64,000 bases of DNA, taken from Periconia sp. R9002 (Eukaryota > Ascomycota > Dothideomycetes > Pleosporales > Periconiaceae). Shown here one piece after another: positions 45,801 through 56,957 of the stretch (positions are counted from its first letter, which is position 1; the number at the start of each line of letters is the position of its first letter). The notes beneath the pieces were generated by a model. That model ran no database searches and was not told the DNA's origin. It saw nothing but the letters and a program-made list of their open reading frames with translations. The DNA lies in NCBI GenBank assembly GCA_023627715.1, contig JAMAHW010000006.1, positions 248,001 through 312,000 on the forward strand. Direction: 5' to 3'. Made by a program: the position numbers and the translations under genes.

Positions 45801-48800
45801 TTAGATCATGAACAAGTTTGTAGTTGCGGTCGTCTTTCTTTAGAGGATATCCGGTTTCGTACAAGAAGGTAGGCTTGACATCTTCATCCTCGGCCTCTCC
45901 AAGCCCAGCATCATCTTCGATGCCTTCCGTCTCCATAGCATCTGCATCTGATCCCTCGTCAGACGCGGGGGAACCTGCATCGTCAGATTGGCCGTAGCGT
46001 ACATCGAAGAGTACAGATATGCCGGAAACAAGCAATCGTATGAGAACTAGATTTCTTGAAACTTCATCTGACCAATCTTTACCAGTACCTTCGCGCTTGA
46101 TAGGTGGGTTAGAGGAAGTCAGCGCGACAAGAGTAGAAATCGAGCTGTTTGCTTGTGATTCAAAGAGTTTGATAGCGAAGTCGATTTCCTCAGGACTAGG
46201 CCTGTGCCACTTGACATTCAATTTATTGGCATCAACCTGCCTTCCCCACGATTCAGTTGTGAGTCCCTGCTCAAGCTCATCGTCCTCGTAGATGGAGTAA
46301 TCATAAGTGTATGTGCATGTCAGGTTGAGGAGAAGGTGGTGAATGAAGTTGGAGACGTGGACAGTAGGCGTGCCCCTGCACCTCTGCTGCATGTATTCGG
46401 CGATTTCAAACAACTCGTCTTTCCATTCCATGACAGCATCGCCAACGTGCACAACACACATGCTCAGAATGCAGAGATACCACACAAGGCCCCTATCTCT
46501 AGGTAGAACATCGGCGCCCGTAGTCCGGGTAGAACCTGCTCCGACATCTTCGATCTCTGTGCGGATGCCCGCAAACAAGTGAGGCAACAGACGCTTCAGT
46601 GATTTTTCAGGGTTCACCTTCACTAAGCTGTTACAAATGAAGGATATCGCATCACGGGCCTGGTGGATGACGTGGTTCGATATAAAGTTGGCGACTTTGT
46701 CTAACGCAATGTCGAAGAGTTCAGGGGAAAGAGCAGCGAGTAGCGGAGTGAAGGCAGCCGGCAGATGATTGGCCACGAATTCCTCAGGCGTGCCACTTCG
46801 CACCCGCGATGCATCCGGTAGATTCTCCAACAGTGTGAAAACACGGCCTAGGAACGAATGAAGGAATTCAGCGAGTCCCGTTGTCGATGACCGGAGTATC
46901 ATCTCCTCTTCGTGATCCGTGAGTTCTTTGTCGTAATCAATCTCAAGCAAACCTTTGGTATTTTCCAGGCGCTCCACCTGCTCGGTGATCCATCGTACAG
47001 CAAGGCCTGTATCGGTATCTATTTCTTCCGACGGTGTTTCAGTTCCCGAGCCAGGGGCACTTCCCTGTGGTCTCTTCTTCTCTTGGGTAAGGTCGTGGAA
47101 TGGTACTGCGTAGGTTACACCTTGAATGTAGCTCAAAGTTTGCACGGTCTTGTCCAGATCGTTGGGATCAATACCCGGCAGTGCGAGTCCTAACAACGTT
47201 GTAACGTGACACCTGTAGCCTTTTGTTTTTGCCATGATTTTTGACAATACTTGCAGAGCTTTGATGGACGATATTGTACGGTGAACCTCAACCAAACCTT
47301 GCATCGCAGGATACACCCTCTGGAGAGCTCCAGGTAGGATCAAAGTCGGCTCCAGATAAGCAAGACTCTGAAGGGTGCTTAGTGAATAAGCGACGGCCTT
47401 GTCGCTCTTGGAGAAAATGCCCATGAAGGTTACCTCACGCAAGCACAGTACGAAACGTCGTTTAATGGCATCATTCAGCTTTCGGTCCTCAGGAACATCC
47501 ATCTCGCCGCTGTGTTCCCGGTTCCATCGCAAGACGAAAAAGTCGGCTAGGAAATAGACTAATTGGGCCAACGTTCTCGTCCAGCTTCCAGAGTTGGAGG
47601 GGTGGAAGAAGGTTTCAATGGCCTGAATGAGAGCCTCGAGTTTGCTTAACACAGAATCCGAGTGTTCTATACACGCAGGGGAAAAGGACATGATGATCGT
47701 GCGTGAAATGTGATGCACAGAAGGGTGTTTCCGCTGGTCCCTGTCCAGCATAATTGCCAGGCCAGCCCCTAAATCTACAGAAGTGCTGTAAGGCGATGTT
47801 GCTTGGCCTACAGGTATCTCCAAAAGCCGGAGCACAGCTGTGAATAGCAGGGAACATTGCTCTCCTGTGAATAGGCCATATTCGGAAAAGGGAATATGCG
47901 GCGCAACAAGGGAGTCTCTAGCAAGCCTGGATAGCATATCTACGAAATGCGCATCCACCAGTTTCGATCGATTCACCAGCGACCAAAGGTGGAACAAGAG
48001 TGGCAGATACTCTTGGGGCTGCAAATCTGGTCTGTCTTCTGGCGCGGGATTTGTGGGAAGTAGCAAATTCAGCAGGCCAATAACAACAAATGCTCCCTCC
48101 GAGTATGACGTGCTGAAGAAGGGCAAGACCTCCTCCAGCAACGCAGGTATCTCTTGCGGATCAAAGTACAACTGTGCAAACGTGCATAGCTTGGTCAAAG
48201 TCCGTATGTTTCGTTTGATGCTAGGCGGCGAAGAACCTCCCGATTCGGACGGAAGTACGAAAAGTTTCAATTCTCGGAACAACGGCCGCCAATCGAGAGT
48301 TAGGTCTTTGCCTGGACGAAGGTAGTGTTTTCGCCTGTATACATGTTAACCAATCTGAAATTAGACACATTGAGAAGAAATAGAGGGTCAACTTACTTAG
48401 TTAACACCATAAACATGCTCGCAAATCGCTCTGCCACCAGATAATCCAAGCCAGGAGCGAGGGCTAGCTCATAGTATAGATTGACCAGCTTCACACGAGT
48501 GGCACGTGGGAGGTCGAACTTGAGGCTGATCCATCCGCGAATTTCACGGGTCCAATGTACAGCTCCCGGTGCAAAGTCGCCCGCAGACACAGCAATATAC
48601 AAGTGCTTCAAGCACGTGTTCAAGTTGTCCTCCCGCTCGGATTGATCCTCCGTTTCATAGGGGAGGTACTTGAAGTATGGAAAGGTTCGGGGTCGGCTTC
48701 GATTTTGATCGTCTACTCCGTTGATGCCGCCATTTGCCTGGCGCCAGTCGCTACCGGGGGAGGTTGCACGAGACGAGTCTACGCCTGAGGCGGAATCGAG

Positions 48801-48839
48801 GGCGCCCATGAGCTGCGATATCCGTTCGCTGACAGCCAT
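42802..48839 (-). CDS. blm10: Proteasome activator Blm10/PA200
   Basis: Exons 48397..48839, 42931..48334 and 42802..42864 encode 1969 aa, in the range of fungal Blm10. Intron 1 (48335..48396) joins MVLTK to RKHYLRPGKDLTLDW, a conserved block near residue 148. The body is HEAT-like alpha-solenoid, with recognisable blocks such as LFHLWSLVNRSKLVD, YLADFFVLRWNRE and YPASPPPAWYTEVL-like C-terminal sequence. Blm10 caps the 20S proteasome alpha ring and opens its gate; it acts in DNA repair, histone turnover and mitochondrial upkeep. A 66-nt intron at 42865..42930 (GTACGC, TGCTAAC, CAACAG) is 3n and stop-free; splicing joins WHVDVK to AFEQDQLEDLEGVLWKSYFA. The last residues Tyr-Phe-Ala stand where yeast and human proteins have Tyr-Tyr-Ala (HbYX). 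Confidence 0.95.
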
Positions 48840-50142
48840 GATGCCAGGTGTAGGCTAAGTGGGGGAGGGTGCTCGAAGCGGCCGGTCATCAACGTACGCG
48901 AAACAATCGCCGGTCGGTTGTGGGCGGGGGAGGTGCTTCGTGTAGCAGCGTTGAAGAGTTGGTCGGGACGTAGTTGGAGCACCACAATAGCTCTGGAGCT
49001 GGGTGAATACCACCTACTGCGTGTGGGTGGCGGTGTTCAGGAGGCCGGGCCGATGCAGGGGGGTTTGAGTTGTCGGGGTATGGCTCTTGAGATAGGAATA
49101 ATGTAAGCGGTTGAACAATGATTTTAAAGGGTGGCCGACGTTTGTCGCTGTTGCGACGTTGTGGCTGCGAGGGCTTGTAATCGATTAACTGCGGCGGCGC
49201 GATATATGGAGCTTGGATCGTACTAAAATCGAAGCTTCGCTCTCCCCCATGACCCTATCACTACAAAAGTAACTAGGTACTTTGTACTTGCAGCTACGAA
49301 TATGCGCGACACGAAACCACAAGCCTGAAACAGGAAACTCAAACGATGTTTTGTTGCAATGGGTAAAACTCACAAAGCCTCTTTGTGCTGGAGTACAAAT
49401 AGGCACCAGGGCGTTTGTAAGGGCCTACGACTGCGCCTCGGGTTAAGTACAAGCCAACCGCTAGGCACTCACCGAACGCGCAATCATCGTTGAGGCAAAC
49501 TCCGGTCAAATTCGCTCTTGAAGTCTGCAATTTGAAAACAAGCAGATAGGTGCTTCGTACGTGTTCGCAGCCTAGCTATACCACATTTGGGTGCACCTGC
49601 TGTACGACAGTGCCACCATTATTCGTGATACAGATCTATGTATGTACATGTACGTACCCACCCCATCCATTCATACATAGGTATGTACGTAGATGTGCTT
49701 TCTCATGCTCGACAAAACATATCAAAGGAAAGCTACAAATATTGCTCCCAGTTTGCCATATCTAGATATGTATTCATGCTTCCTGATGCCTTTACACGGC
49801 TTACAGAGTGGAAAGCTGTGTACAGTAGATACATCAATTGTAATTGATTCTCGCAAACTCTGCTCTCCAAATGCTTCGACACAATTTATTTTTCTCTCTT
49901 AAACTTCCAATCGACCTCATCTGATTCGAATTCTCATTCAATTTCTACTGAGAATGAACTCCAATTCAATGTCATCCAATTCCACACACGCACCTTTATC
50001 TGGTCTGGATGTTCGCCGCAAACGCGTCAGGTGACCGGCCTCCACACGCGACCACATCCGCACCAATACCAACATCTTCCAAACTATTGCAATACAACAC
50101 CCTTCTCTCCACTACAAGCGCAAACACCGCACGCAATCAGCC
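48840..50142. promoter_or_regulatory. Divergent intergenic region, blm10 and psf3
   Basis: 1.3 kb with no gene supported. Around 49635-49692 lies a cluster of GTATGTACATGTACGTA-like motifs, related to sites near 34.5 and 59.5 kb. The leader of psf3 (50010-50142) is C/A-rich. Confidence 0.45.
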
Positions 50143-51023
50143 ATGTCCTACTACGACGTCGACGCCATCCTGACCGACGCGCAGGTGAGCCCCAAACTCT
50201 TCACAGCCCTACGTACTTGCTCGCGTTGTTTGCGCAGATTGCTTACCAACCTAAATGGTGGTAGAAAGTTCCATGCACCTTCGAACTTACTGTGCCCGGA
50301 TTAGGCTACTTAGAAGGCAACATGAGTGGCGATGTGAGTAAGCCCGCAGGGCAACAAGTTCTGTCTGTACCTCATGTTGGAATTTCAGGGCTAATTGTGA
50401 GTTTCTGGTGTGTAGATGAAGCAGGGCTCCAAAGTTGAGCTTCCGTTATGGCTTGGAGAAATGCTTGCCTTGAGGTATGCCCATGTGTCTATTGATTGAT
50501 TTTATTGCAAATTTACGTGAAAAGATTGATTTATTGACATTCTATAGTCAGAGCTTGAACACGTCCTCCCTCGTCACGCTCGACCATCCTTCAGCCTTGG
50601 CACCACGCGTTCTCAACGCCTTGAAAGCAGATCCCAAGACTGTGGATCTCCGAGCGCAGGCTCAGCACTTCTATAACCTAGGTGCTCGCATTCTTGAGCT
50701 CTTTGACGAGGAGGAGATGATTGATGTCTTAAGCGAAGTAATTCTTTTCTCGACTAAAGCTTACCTTTCGAGGCAGTACCTAACATGTCAATAGACCTAC
50801 AAAACACGAGCGGCTGTCATTGCTGACCAGGCAAATAATGTTCGAGGCGCGCTCGGCGAAGGAGCCGACTTCTTGAAGAAGTTGGACGAAAATGAAAGGG
50901 AGCGTAAGTGGCATATCAACCTCTCCCATCGAGCTAACTACAACTGACAACTCAGTATTTCGAGCCGCACACGACAGCGCCAAAAGTGTCCGAGCGTGGA
51001 TGGCAGATTTGAGCAAGAAATGA
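50143..51023 (+). CDS. psf3: GINS complex subunit Psf3
   Basis: Six exons, 50143..50184, 50265..50333, 50416..50474, 50548..50737, 50795..50903 and 50956..51023, encode 178 aa. The protein begins MSYYDVDAILTDAQ KVPC, then FELTVPGLGYLEGNMSGD, VELPLWLGEMLALS, LAPRVLNALKADPKTVDL and FYNLGARILELFDEEEMID, and ends VRAWMADLSKK. These are Psf3 family blocks. GINS (Sld5, Psf1-3) joins Cdc45 and MCM2-7 in the CMG replicative helicase. All six exon junctions keep frame and use GT..AG introns of 51-82 nt. It is the most intron-dense gene in the window. Length matches other fungi. Confidence 0.93.
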
Positions 51024-51379
51024 AGCCTCGTTTGCTAAGTAGGCTATGCACGTATATCAGAAAGTGGACTCCTTTCTACAGAGGCAGTGATGATTTAAGA
51101 TCCCCACGTGGAAGATCTCGAGGTCCTGCACGTCCGGGGTAGTACGGTGGAGGGGTATCATAACAACGCAGGACAATAAACGACGAGAATGCTAGGGTTA
51201 GCAACAGAGGGGAAGACAAAACAGCGCAGAAGAGTACGGCACGCAAGGTAGATTAACCCTACCTTGAATTACAATACAATTACCTGACACGCCGCCTCCC
51301 AACAATTTGTCACCATAGTTTCACTGGCAATTTGGATTGCAATCTCTCTCCCCTTCGACAAACACATGGGTGGCTCCTA
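51024..51379. other. Short convergent intergenic region
   Basis: 3' flanks of psf3 (+) and the CP-motif gene (-). A CCCCACGTGG palindrome is at about 51101-51110. Nothing else seen. Confidence 0.4.
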
Positions 51380-53088
51380 CTAACGATTCAATCCCCCCAA
51401 ATTGCTATTCTGCAAAAGGATGGCAAGTTGATCGGGAGGGTACCCGAGAAAGACGGGTCCGTTGAACACCATCTGGGGTATAACCTGTGGGGTGGTAGGC
51501 GAAGGGGGTTTCTGCTCGGCTGGTGCCGGCTCTGGCTCAGACTTTGTAGACTGCGCAAGGGTGGACACTGGCGGTTCGGTGTTGACCTCGGGAACAGTCT
51601 CGGCAGCGGTGCCGCGCTCTTTGACCTTCGATCCGTCATTTTTGACAAGTATGCCAAAGGGACATTGGCCAGTTTTCTTGGCTGGTTCACCGGCAGGATG
51701 GTTGGTCTCTAGAGGGGGCGGAGGGGAAGCCGTAGGTGCAGAACCTACCGACGAGGAACTCCCGGCGTTGGTATATTTGGGTGGGATAGTAATACCCCAA
51801 GGCCGACTTGGTGACTCTCCGACTCGGATCTCTTTCATAGGACGATCAAAGTGCGCAGTTCTCGCCTCATCGGGAGGTTGCTCTACTAAGTCTGGTGCTT
51901 GCTCGGGTGTACCATCTTGTAAACTCGACGTGACCGCCGTTGCCCACTTCTCCACCTTTGCGTCTTTCTTGGCATCATCTTCGGGGACATCTCCCGGTTC
52001 TTCCTCGTCTTCCGGTTCTTCCGGTAGCCAGGCTTGATGCTTCTCACCGAGGCCTTGGATCATGCTGACCAGGTTGCCATATTTACGATCCAGTTGCCGT
52101 ATACTCTCAGCGTTACTTTGAAATCGACCAATGCAGACTTCATGACTTCGGGGTAGCTCATGCTTATGTTTTTCGAAGTATTTGGCGACATCCTCCGGAG
52201 CATGCTGATCGAGAAATCGGATTGGGCAAACTGCTCCAGAGCCTTCGATGGAGGCGGATGCCGATGTGGACAGGAGGTCGTTCCCACAGATTTCCGCCCG
52301 GATCGGGTCGTTGAAGGACGGACGTTTCGAGCGCCGACCTTTGAGGCTCATGCGAGACGAAGAACTTCGCGGTGTAGCAAGGGGGCTCTGCCTTGTACTG
52401 CCGGATGCGAAGGGGCACCCAAGTTTACTCGGTGTTCCAACGGTTGTAAAGTCCTTCTCCAGCGGCGATGTAATCCCGCTTGTTTGTAAACAAGTCAATG
52501 GTTCTTTGTCTGCCTGAGGTCCGCTCCAAATTTTCACGCCTGTATCGACGGGTGGGGTCGAGAGCTGCACCGAGGCCTGTTCGGCCTTCTTTATCAACTC
52601 GACATGTTGTTTAGAAACCTCATCGCCCCTGCTTTCTAGATGTTCAAACCAATGAGATGCTGAACGATCCGGCTTAGAGGCAATCTGCTCAAGGTCTTGC
52701 AAAAAAACCTTGTGGTCTTGGGCGAGGGTGTCGGGCGAGAATTTTTTCAAGAGCTCGAGATGCTAAGCGAAGACGATTAGTGTTGAGCGTAGGTATTTTA
52801 AATGGAAAAAGAAGAATCGCGAGTAGAGGGGAGAGATCAGGAAATGGTAAAAAGTTGTCTGTCAAAGCCGAAATACGACTGCAGGTCTAGAGCTAAAGTT
52901 TTTCATCACCAGAGAGGGGCACGAGTGAAAAACGAAATGTTTCTTACCTGCTGTTTTGCCCACAGGAGTTTGCCTTCAAGCTGCCGTTGCTGCTCGAACA
53001 AGGCCTGGTATTCCCCGCTCAACGCTGCAAACCCATCGGCAAGCCGCTCCGCTAGCTGATGTACAGAAGGTATTGTTTCCTCAGTCAT
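51380..53088 (-). CDS. Coiled-coil protein with three Cys-Pro motifs, unknown
   Basis: Exons 52948..53088 and 51380..52762 (185-nt intron) give 507 aa, starting MTEETIPSVHQLAERLADGF. The N-terminal ~110 residues are helical and likely coiled (EYQALFEQQRQLEGKLLWAK then HLELLKKFSPDTLAQDHKVF). Three Cys-Pro sites follow: GCPFA (Cys163), VCPIRFLDQHAPEDVAKYF (Cys226) and GQCPFGI (Cys414). The block after the second (KHKHELPRSHEVCIGRFQSN, then SIRQLDRKYGNLVSMIQGLG) looks the most conserved and ordered. The rest is Pro/Ser/Glu-rich. Cys-Pro dipeptides followed by a hydrophobic residue resemble haem regulatory motifs, as in yeast Hap1, but these can also be structural. I know similar ascomycete proteins only as uncharacterised. 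It is divergent from rer2. Confidence 0.78.
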
Positions 53089-53545
53089 AGCGATGCTATT
53101 ATGTACGAGCAAATAGGGTTAACTCGTGGGCACTACTGCAGAAGCGCATCGCCGGTGGTGGTGAAGATGTAAAGAGCGAAAGGAAGAGTGATGGTGGTGA
53201 TTGCAAACTGAAAACTCCCCGAGGATGCGAGATTCGGATAGCTCCATCACGTGAGCGACTAGGGTGCCGGGTGCCTGCACAATGCACAGGCGACGGCAAG
53301 GACGGGACCACGAATTCTTGGAAGTCGCGTCGAGGAATCGACTCGAACACTCAGCCTCAACAGCGCCCCAAGTTACTTACGTAGACTCTGCCATTGAGCG
53401 TTTATTCTTATGCAGCATGCCACCTGATTTATGAAGACTTGATTTTGTCCTTGTCTGGCTCATTGTTTCACCACTTGCATGAAATACCAACTCACTTCTG
53501 CTACGAGACGCTCTACAATTCGCTACAGTCCACCAGTCCCCCACG
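53089..53545. promoter_or_regulatory. Divergent promoter, CP-motif gene and rer2
   Basis: 457 bp; ATCACGTGA at 53246-53254 lies 158 nt from the CP-motif gene start and about 290 nt from rer2. No gene. Confidence 0.45.
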
Positions 53546-54719
53546 ATGGCCTCTCTCCACAAACATGGCATATCCAAATGGATTGCATCATCCCCGCCCG
53601 TTGCTTGGACAGTTCGACAGTTGCGCGAGCTACTCATTGGCGCTCTGAGGCAGGGCCCAATCCCCCAGCATGTCGCATTCGTTATGGACGGCAACAGGCG
53701 ATTTGCCCGCGAACAACACATTGAAACTGTAGAAGGGCACAACATGGGCTTTGAGGCCCTGGCCAGGGTAATACTCCCCATAGCCGGCCTGCCCATGTGT
53801 CTTGCTGAACCGTTTCTTTAGATCCTCGAGGTCTGTTACAAGGCCGGCGTCAAGGTCGTGACAATCTACGCATTCAGCATTGAGAACTTCAAGCGTTCAA
53901 AACACGAGGTTGATGCATTGATGGCCATGGCGAAGGTCAAGTTGCTTCAATTGTCAGAACATGGGGCTCTGCTCGACCGTTATGGCGCAGCAATTCGCAT
54001 TCTCGGTCAACGCAACCTCATCAAGCCGGACGTGATTGAGGCCATTGACAAAGCAGTGGCTATGACTGCGCATAACAATAGGTACGTGAGGGTTAGATAG
54101 AATGGGAGCGTGCGTGTGCTAACCACAATCCAGGACGATTCTCAACGTCTGCTTCCCGTATACCTCGCGCGACGAAATCACAACAGCCGTCAAGTCCACA
54201 GTGGAGCAGTACAGCACCCCTATAGATGCTCAAACGCTATCGAAGCGCACCTTCTCCGAATCACACATCACCCAACACATACGGAAGCAGATGGTAGGGG
54301 AAGACAAAGACGGTCCGCCGGCACGAGACGAATCACGATCGGCATCACCGGCAGCGAAGTCGATAGAAGACAGTAATTCATCCGCTACATCGACAGCCAT
54401 CAACTCTTCCGAGAAGGGCGATGCTCCGTCTCCGGGCCCATCATACCTCGATGCAGAGACTATCTCAATAGAGACATTGAATAACAACATGTTAACCGCA
54501 GGGGCCCCGCCCCTCGATCTGCTTGTCCGTACATCTGGAGTGGAAAGGCTCAGCGACTTTATGCTCTGGCAAAGCCATGAGAACACATCTATCGTTTTTC
54601 TCAAGTGCTTATGGCCCGAATTCGATTTGTGGCATTTCCTCCCGGTACTGGTCGAATGGCAGTGGCAGAAGAGGAAGCTCCAAGAACAACAGCGAAGTCG
54701 CGGCATTAAGAATGATTAA
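53546..54719 (+). CDS. rer2: cis-Prenyltransferase (dehydrodolichyl diphosphate synthase)
   Basis: Exons 53546..53767, 53822..54081 and 54134..54719 give 355 aa. Motifs: HVAFVMDGNRRFAREQHIE with the catalytic Asp48, GHNMGFEALARILEVCYKAG (joined across intron 1), VTIYAFSIENFKRSKHEVDA, TILNVCFPYTSRDEIT (joined across intron 2) and LLVRTSGVERLSDFMLWQSH, then CLWPEFDLWHFLPVLVEWQW. These are the five conserved regions of the UPP/dolichol synthase family. The enzyme condenses isopentenyl diphosphate units in cis to make the dolichol backbone for N-glycosylation, on the ER in complex with Nus1. A Ser/Ala-rich insertion of about 55 residues (near 205-260) separates regions and is likely a surface loop. 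Fungi also have Srt1, so the Rer2 assignment is by general likeness. Confidence 0.93.
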
Positions 54720-55497
54720 GCGGTCTATATTTTGCTCACAATACGTTAATAGCGATCTGGTCGAAACCTTGGGAGGGAAAGGAATGCGCGTGGTTGCATA
54801 CGGTACCCCATCGATAGATACCCAAAAGAAGCAAGCAAGCAAGCCCCAAAAAGGAAACAAAAAAGATGTTTATAGATTGATAGAGTAATCAAACCAATCA
54901 ATGCTTCAGCCAATGCTGTAACAAGGTGTGGTCTTTTTCCGATTATCCAAGACGTACATCGCCAGTTCGTTTAGCTTCGTTATATTCGCAGGTTACATAA
55001 AAGGGAGGTCGGCTGGCTTACTCAATGAACAATACTTAGGCAACTTAATCGACAAGTTGGCCTTATCTCCCTCACCGGTACCATATCATCTGACTCTAGT
55101 ACTTTGGACCAGTTTGCGCGCCTGGAAAGTAGCGCTCCGCACCACATCCCTTTAAATGTTTTGCACGCTGAGATTGTATCACAATTCGTCATTTGTAACA
55201 AAGAGCCGCAACGCAGATCAGCTAGCCACTGTCCTGCTTCTACCGACGTTCTGTGCATTTTCTCTTTTCTTCTTCTCTTTCGTGCTTCTTCTGCTTTCAA
55301 CTTGAGCTATCGCGCAAGCCGACATACGTACATACCACGCAGTCCATATTTGTAAGGTGGATTTCGCGAGGAAGCTTGGCGAATCCGACCAACTTCAATT
55401 GTTGTTATCATTCCTCCTGGTGCGAATAAGTAAAGAGCGAAATCGTTCCGTCTAGAATTTTTGGATCCCTATTACTTCTGCAATACAAATTATTAAC
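54720..55497. other. Intergenic region
   Basis: 778 bp between same-strand genes. A short AAGC/GCAAGCAAGC repeat near 54830-54845. No gene seen. Confidence 0.4.
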
Positions 55498-56523
55498 ATG
55501 GCCACTTTTCTCACACTCCCCCTGGAACTAAGAGAGCTCATCTACGGACACCTCTTCTCGACCTTCACTATCAGGCACGGCTTTGGAACCACCCCATCAG
55601 CAAATCGCACAGCGCTGCTCCAAACCTGCAAGCAGATACATGACGAAGCATGGCACCATCTGCCTTCAAACGCGAACTTTGAATTCCGCGGTCCAGAAAC
55701 TATGCTCAACACCCTCCTAGGCGCCGGTCAGCCTGTGATAACGCGAGTGCGCCATGTTCGCATCAGATCGTTTCCATTTCCGCTGTACGCGAATGGACGC
55801 GCCAATTACTACCCAACGTACTATTGCTGCAATGCATTTTCTCTTCTTCCTGGACTACACTTGGATCGGCTGGTTGTACATGACAGTTTTCACGGATTTG
55901 GACTCGTTGACGGGTGGAGAGACGTCGTGACTTACTTCGATATAGAGGGGTTGTTGAAGAGTGATGCTTGGAAAGAACTGGTTTATATCACGCCAAACAC
56001 CGACTTCATCGCTTCTGGATATGATCATCGGCGAAAGAGGCTTGCGCAACCGGAGTCGTGGGATGCTTTGCTCAAGGAGAGGGATGGCGAGGCATCGGGT
56101 GCAGAGGTGGAGATGTGGATCACCCCTCAATCAAGCAGCCGCAGTCAGACTGGAACATCAGAGCCCCAGCCTTGGTCCGCTCGCCCGGGTCACGAAGTAA
56201 TAGAGAACTGGCGGCTTGCTACTCCAGAGCAGGACCTCAAGGGTGAAGTGCAAATCGTCGCTCGTAGAGGCAGGAAAGCGAATATCGTTCAGACCGGTGT
56301 CTCTCAGAATCAGACATGGCAGGAACTCAAGAACAAAGAGGGTGGTTTCTCTCCTGAAGGTCAGCCATGCACTTTCATTAATCTTGAACTGGATAGAGCC
56401 GGTGCTGACAGTGTACCCGCAGATTGGACGCCCTATTACAACGATATGGCAGATGCTGTTGGATGGGTATATGGAGGCTGGGGTCGTCGTATGGAACTCG
56501 CACACGTCGCCCTTGGCCAATGA
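55498..56523 (+). CDS. 2EXR/F-box-like domain protein
   Basis: Single exon, 341 aa. The N-terminus MATFLTLPLELRELIYGHLF followed by ALLQTCKQIHDEAWHHLPSN is the short LPxELRxxIY plus L-x-x-C-K-Q-I-x-x-E-A pattern of the fungal 2EXR/DUF7730 group, which has many copies in Dothideomycetes and resembles a degenerate F-box. The rest (FEFRGPETMLNTLLG, HVRIRSFPFPLY, LDRLVVHDSFHGFGLVDGWR) is a predicted alpha/beta region without known catalytic residues. It ends GWVYGGWGRRMELAHVALGQ. The biological role of these families is unknown; substrate recognition for ubiquitination is often suggested but unproven. Confidence 0.75.
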   Translation: MATFLTLPLELRELIYGHLFSTFTIRHGFGTTPSANRTALLQTCKQIHDEAWHHLPSNANFEFRGPETMLNTLLGAGQPVITRVRHVRIRSFPFPLYANGRANYYPTYYCCNAFSLLPGLHLDRLVVHDSFHGFGLVDGWRDVVTYFDIEGLLKSDAWKELVYITPNTDFIASGYDHRRKRLAQPESWDALLKERDGEASGAEVEMWITPQSSSRSQTGTSEPQPWSARPGHEVIENWRLATPEQDLKGEVQIVARRGRKANIVQTGVSQNQTWQELKNKEGGFSPEGQPCTFINLELDRAGADSVPADWTPYYNDMADAVGWVYGGWGRRMELAHVALGQ

Positions 56524-56957
56524 GTCGGTGTGTCCGTTTAACTGTTCCGCCATGGCTGCCAATCCGGTTGATTGTGGAGAATTGATTGCCAAGTTTGTGC
56601 GGCTCTTGGACCCCATGTTATATCCCAAAGTGTTTGGTTGTCGATCTTGTTGTCCACAACCGAGATGCATCGCGATGTTTGTTTCAGGTACAAGAACGGA
56701 TGATTTACCCCACATGAACGTCTTATGTGGCGCTGTCTTTTTACCCGCAGGGTACACTTCCAAGGCTTTTCATGCCGAACGCGTAAATTTGCTGTGGCGG
56801 AGTCAGAATTTGCTTGAAAGAATTGGCGTTTGGTAGACAATGGACAAAGTTCAAGAATAGACAGTTACTTTGTATGTTGTGGGGACTCTGTGTGCGCTGT
56901 TGAAGCTTTACACCCACTCTTCTTTGATCCCATTTCCATGTTTCTGTCCTGTACAAA
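56524..56957. other. Intergenic region
   Basis: 434 bp between same-strand genes, holding the 3' flank of the 2EXR gene and the promoter of the GT25 gene. No motif stands out. Confidence 0.4.
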
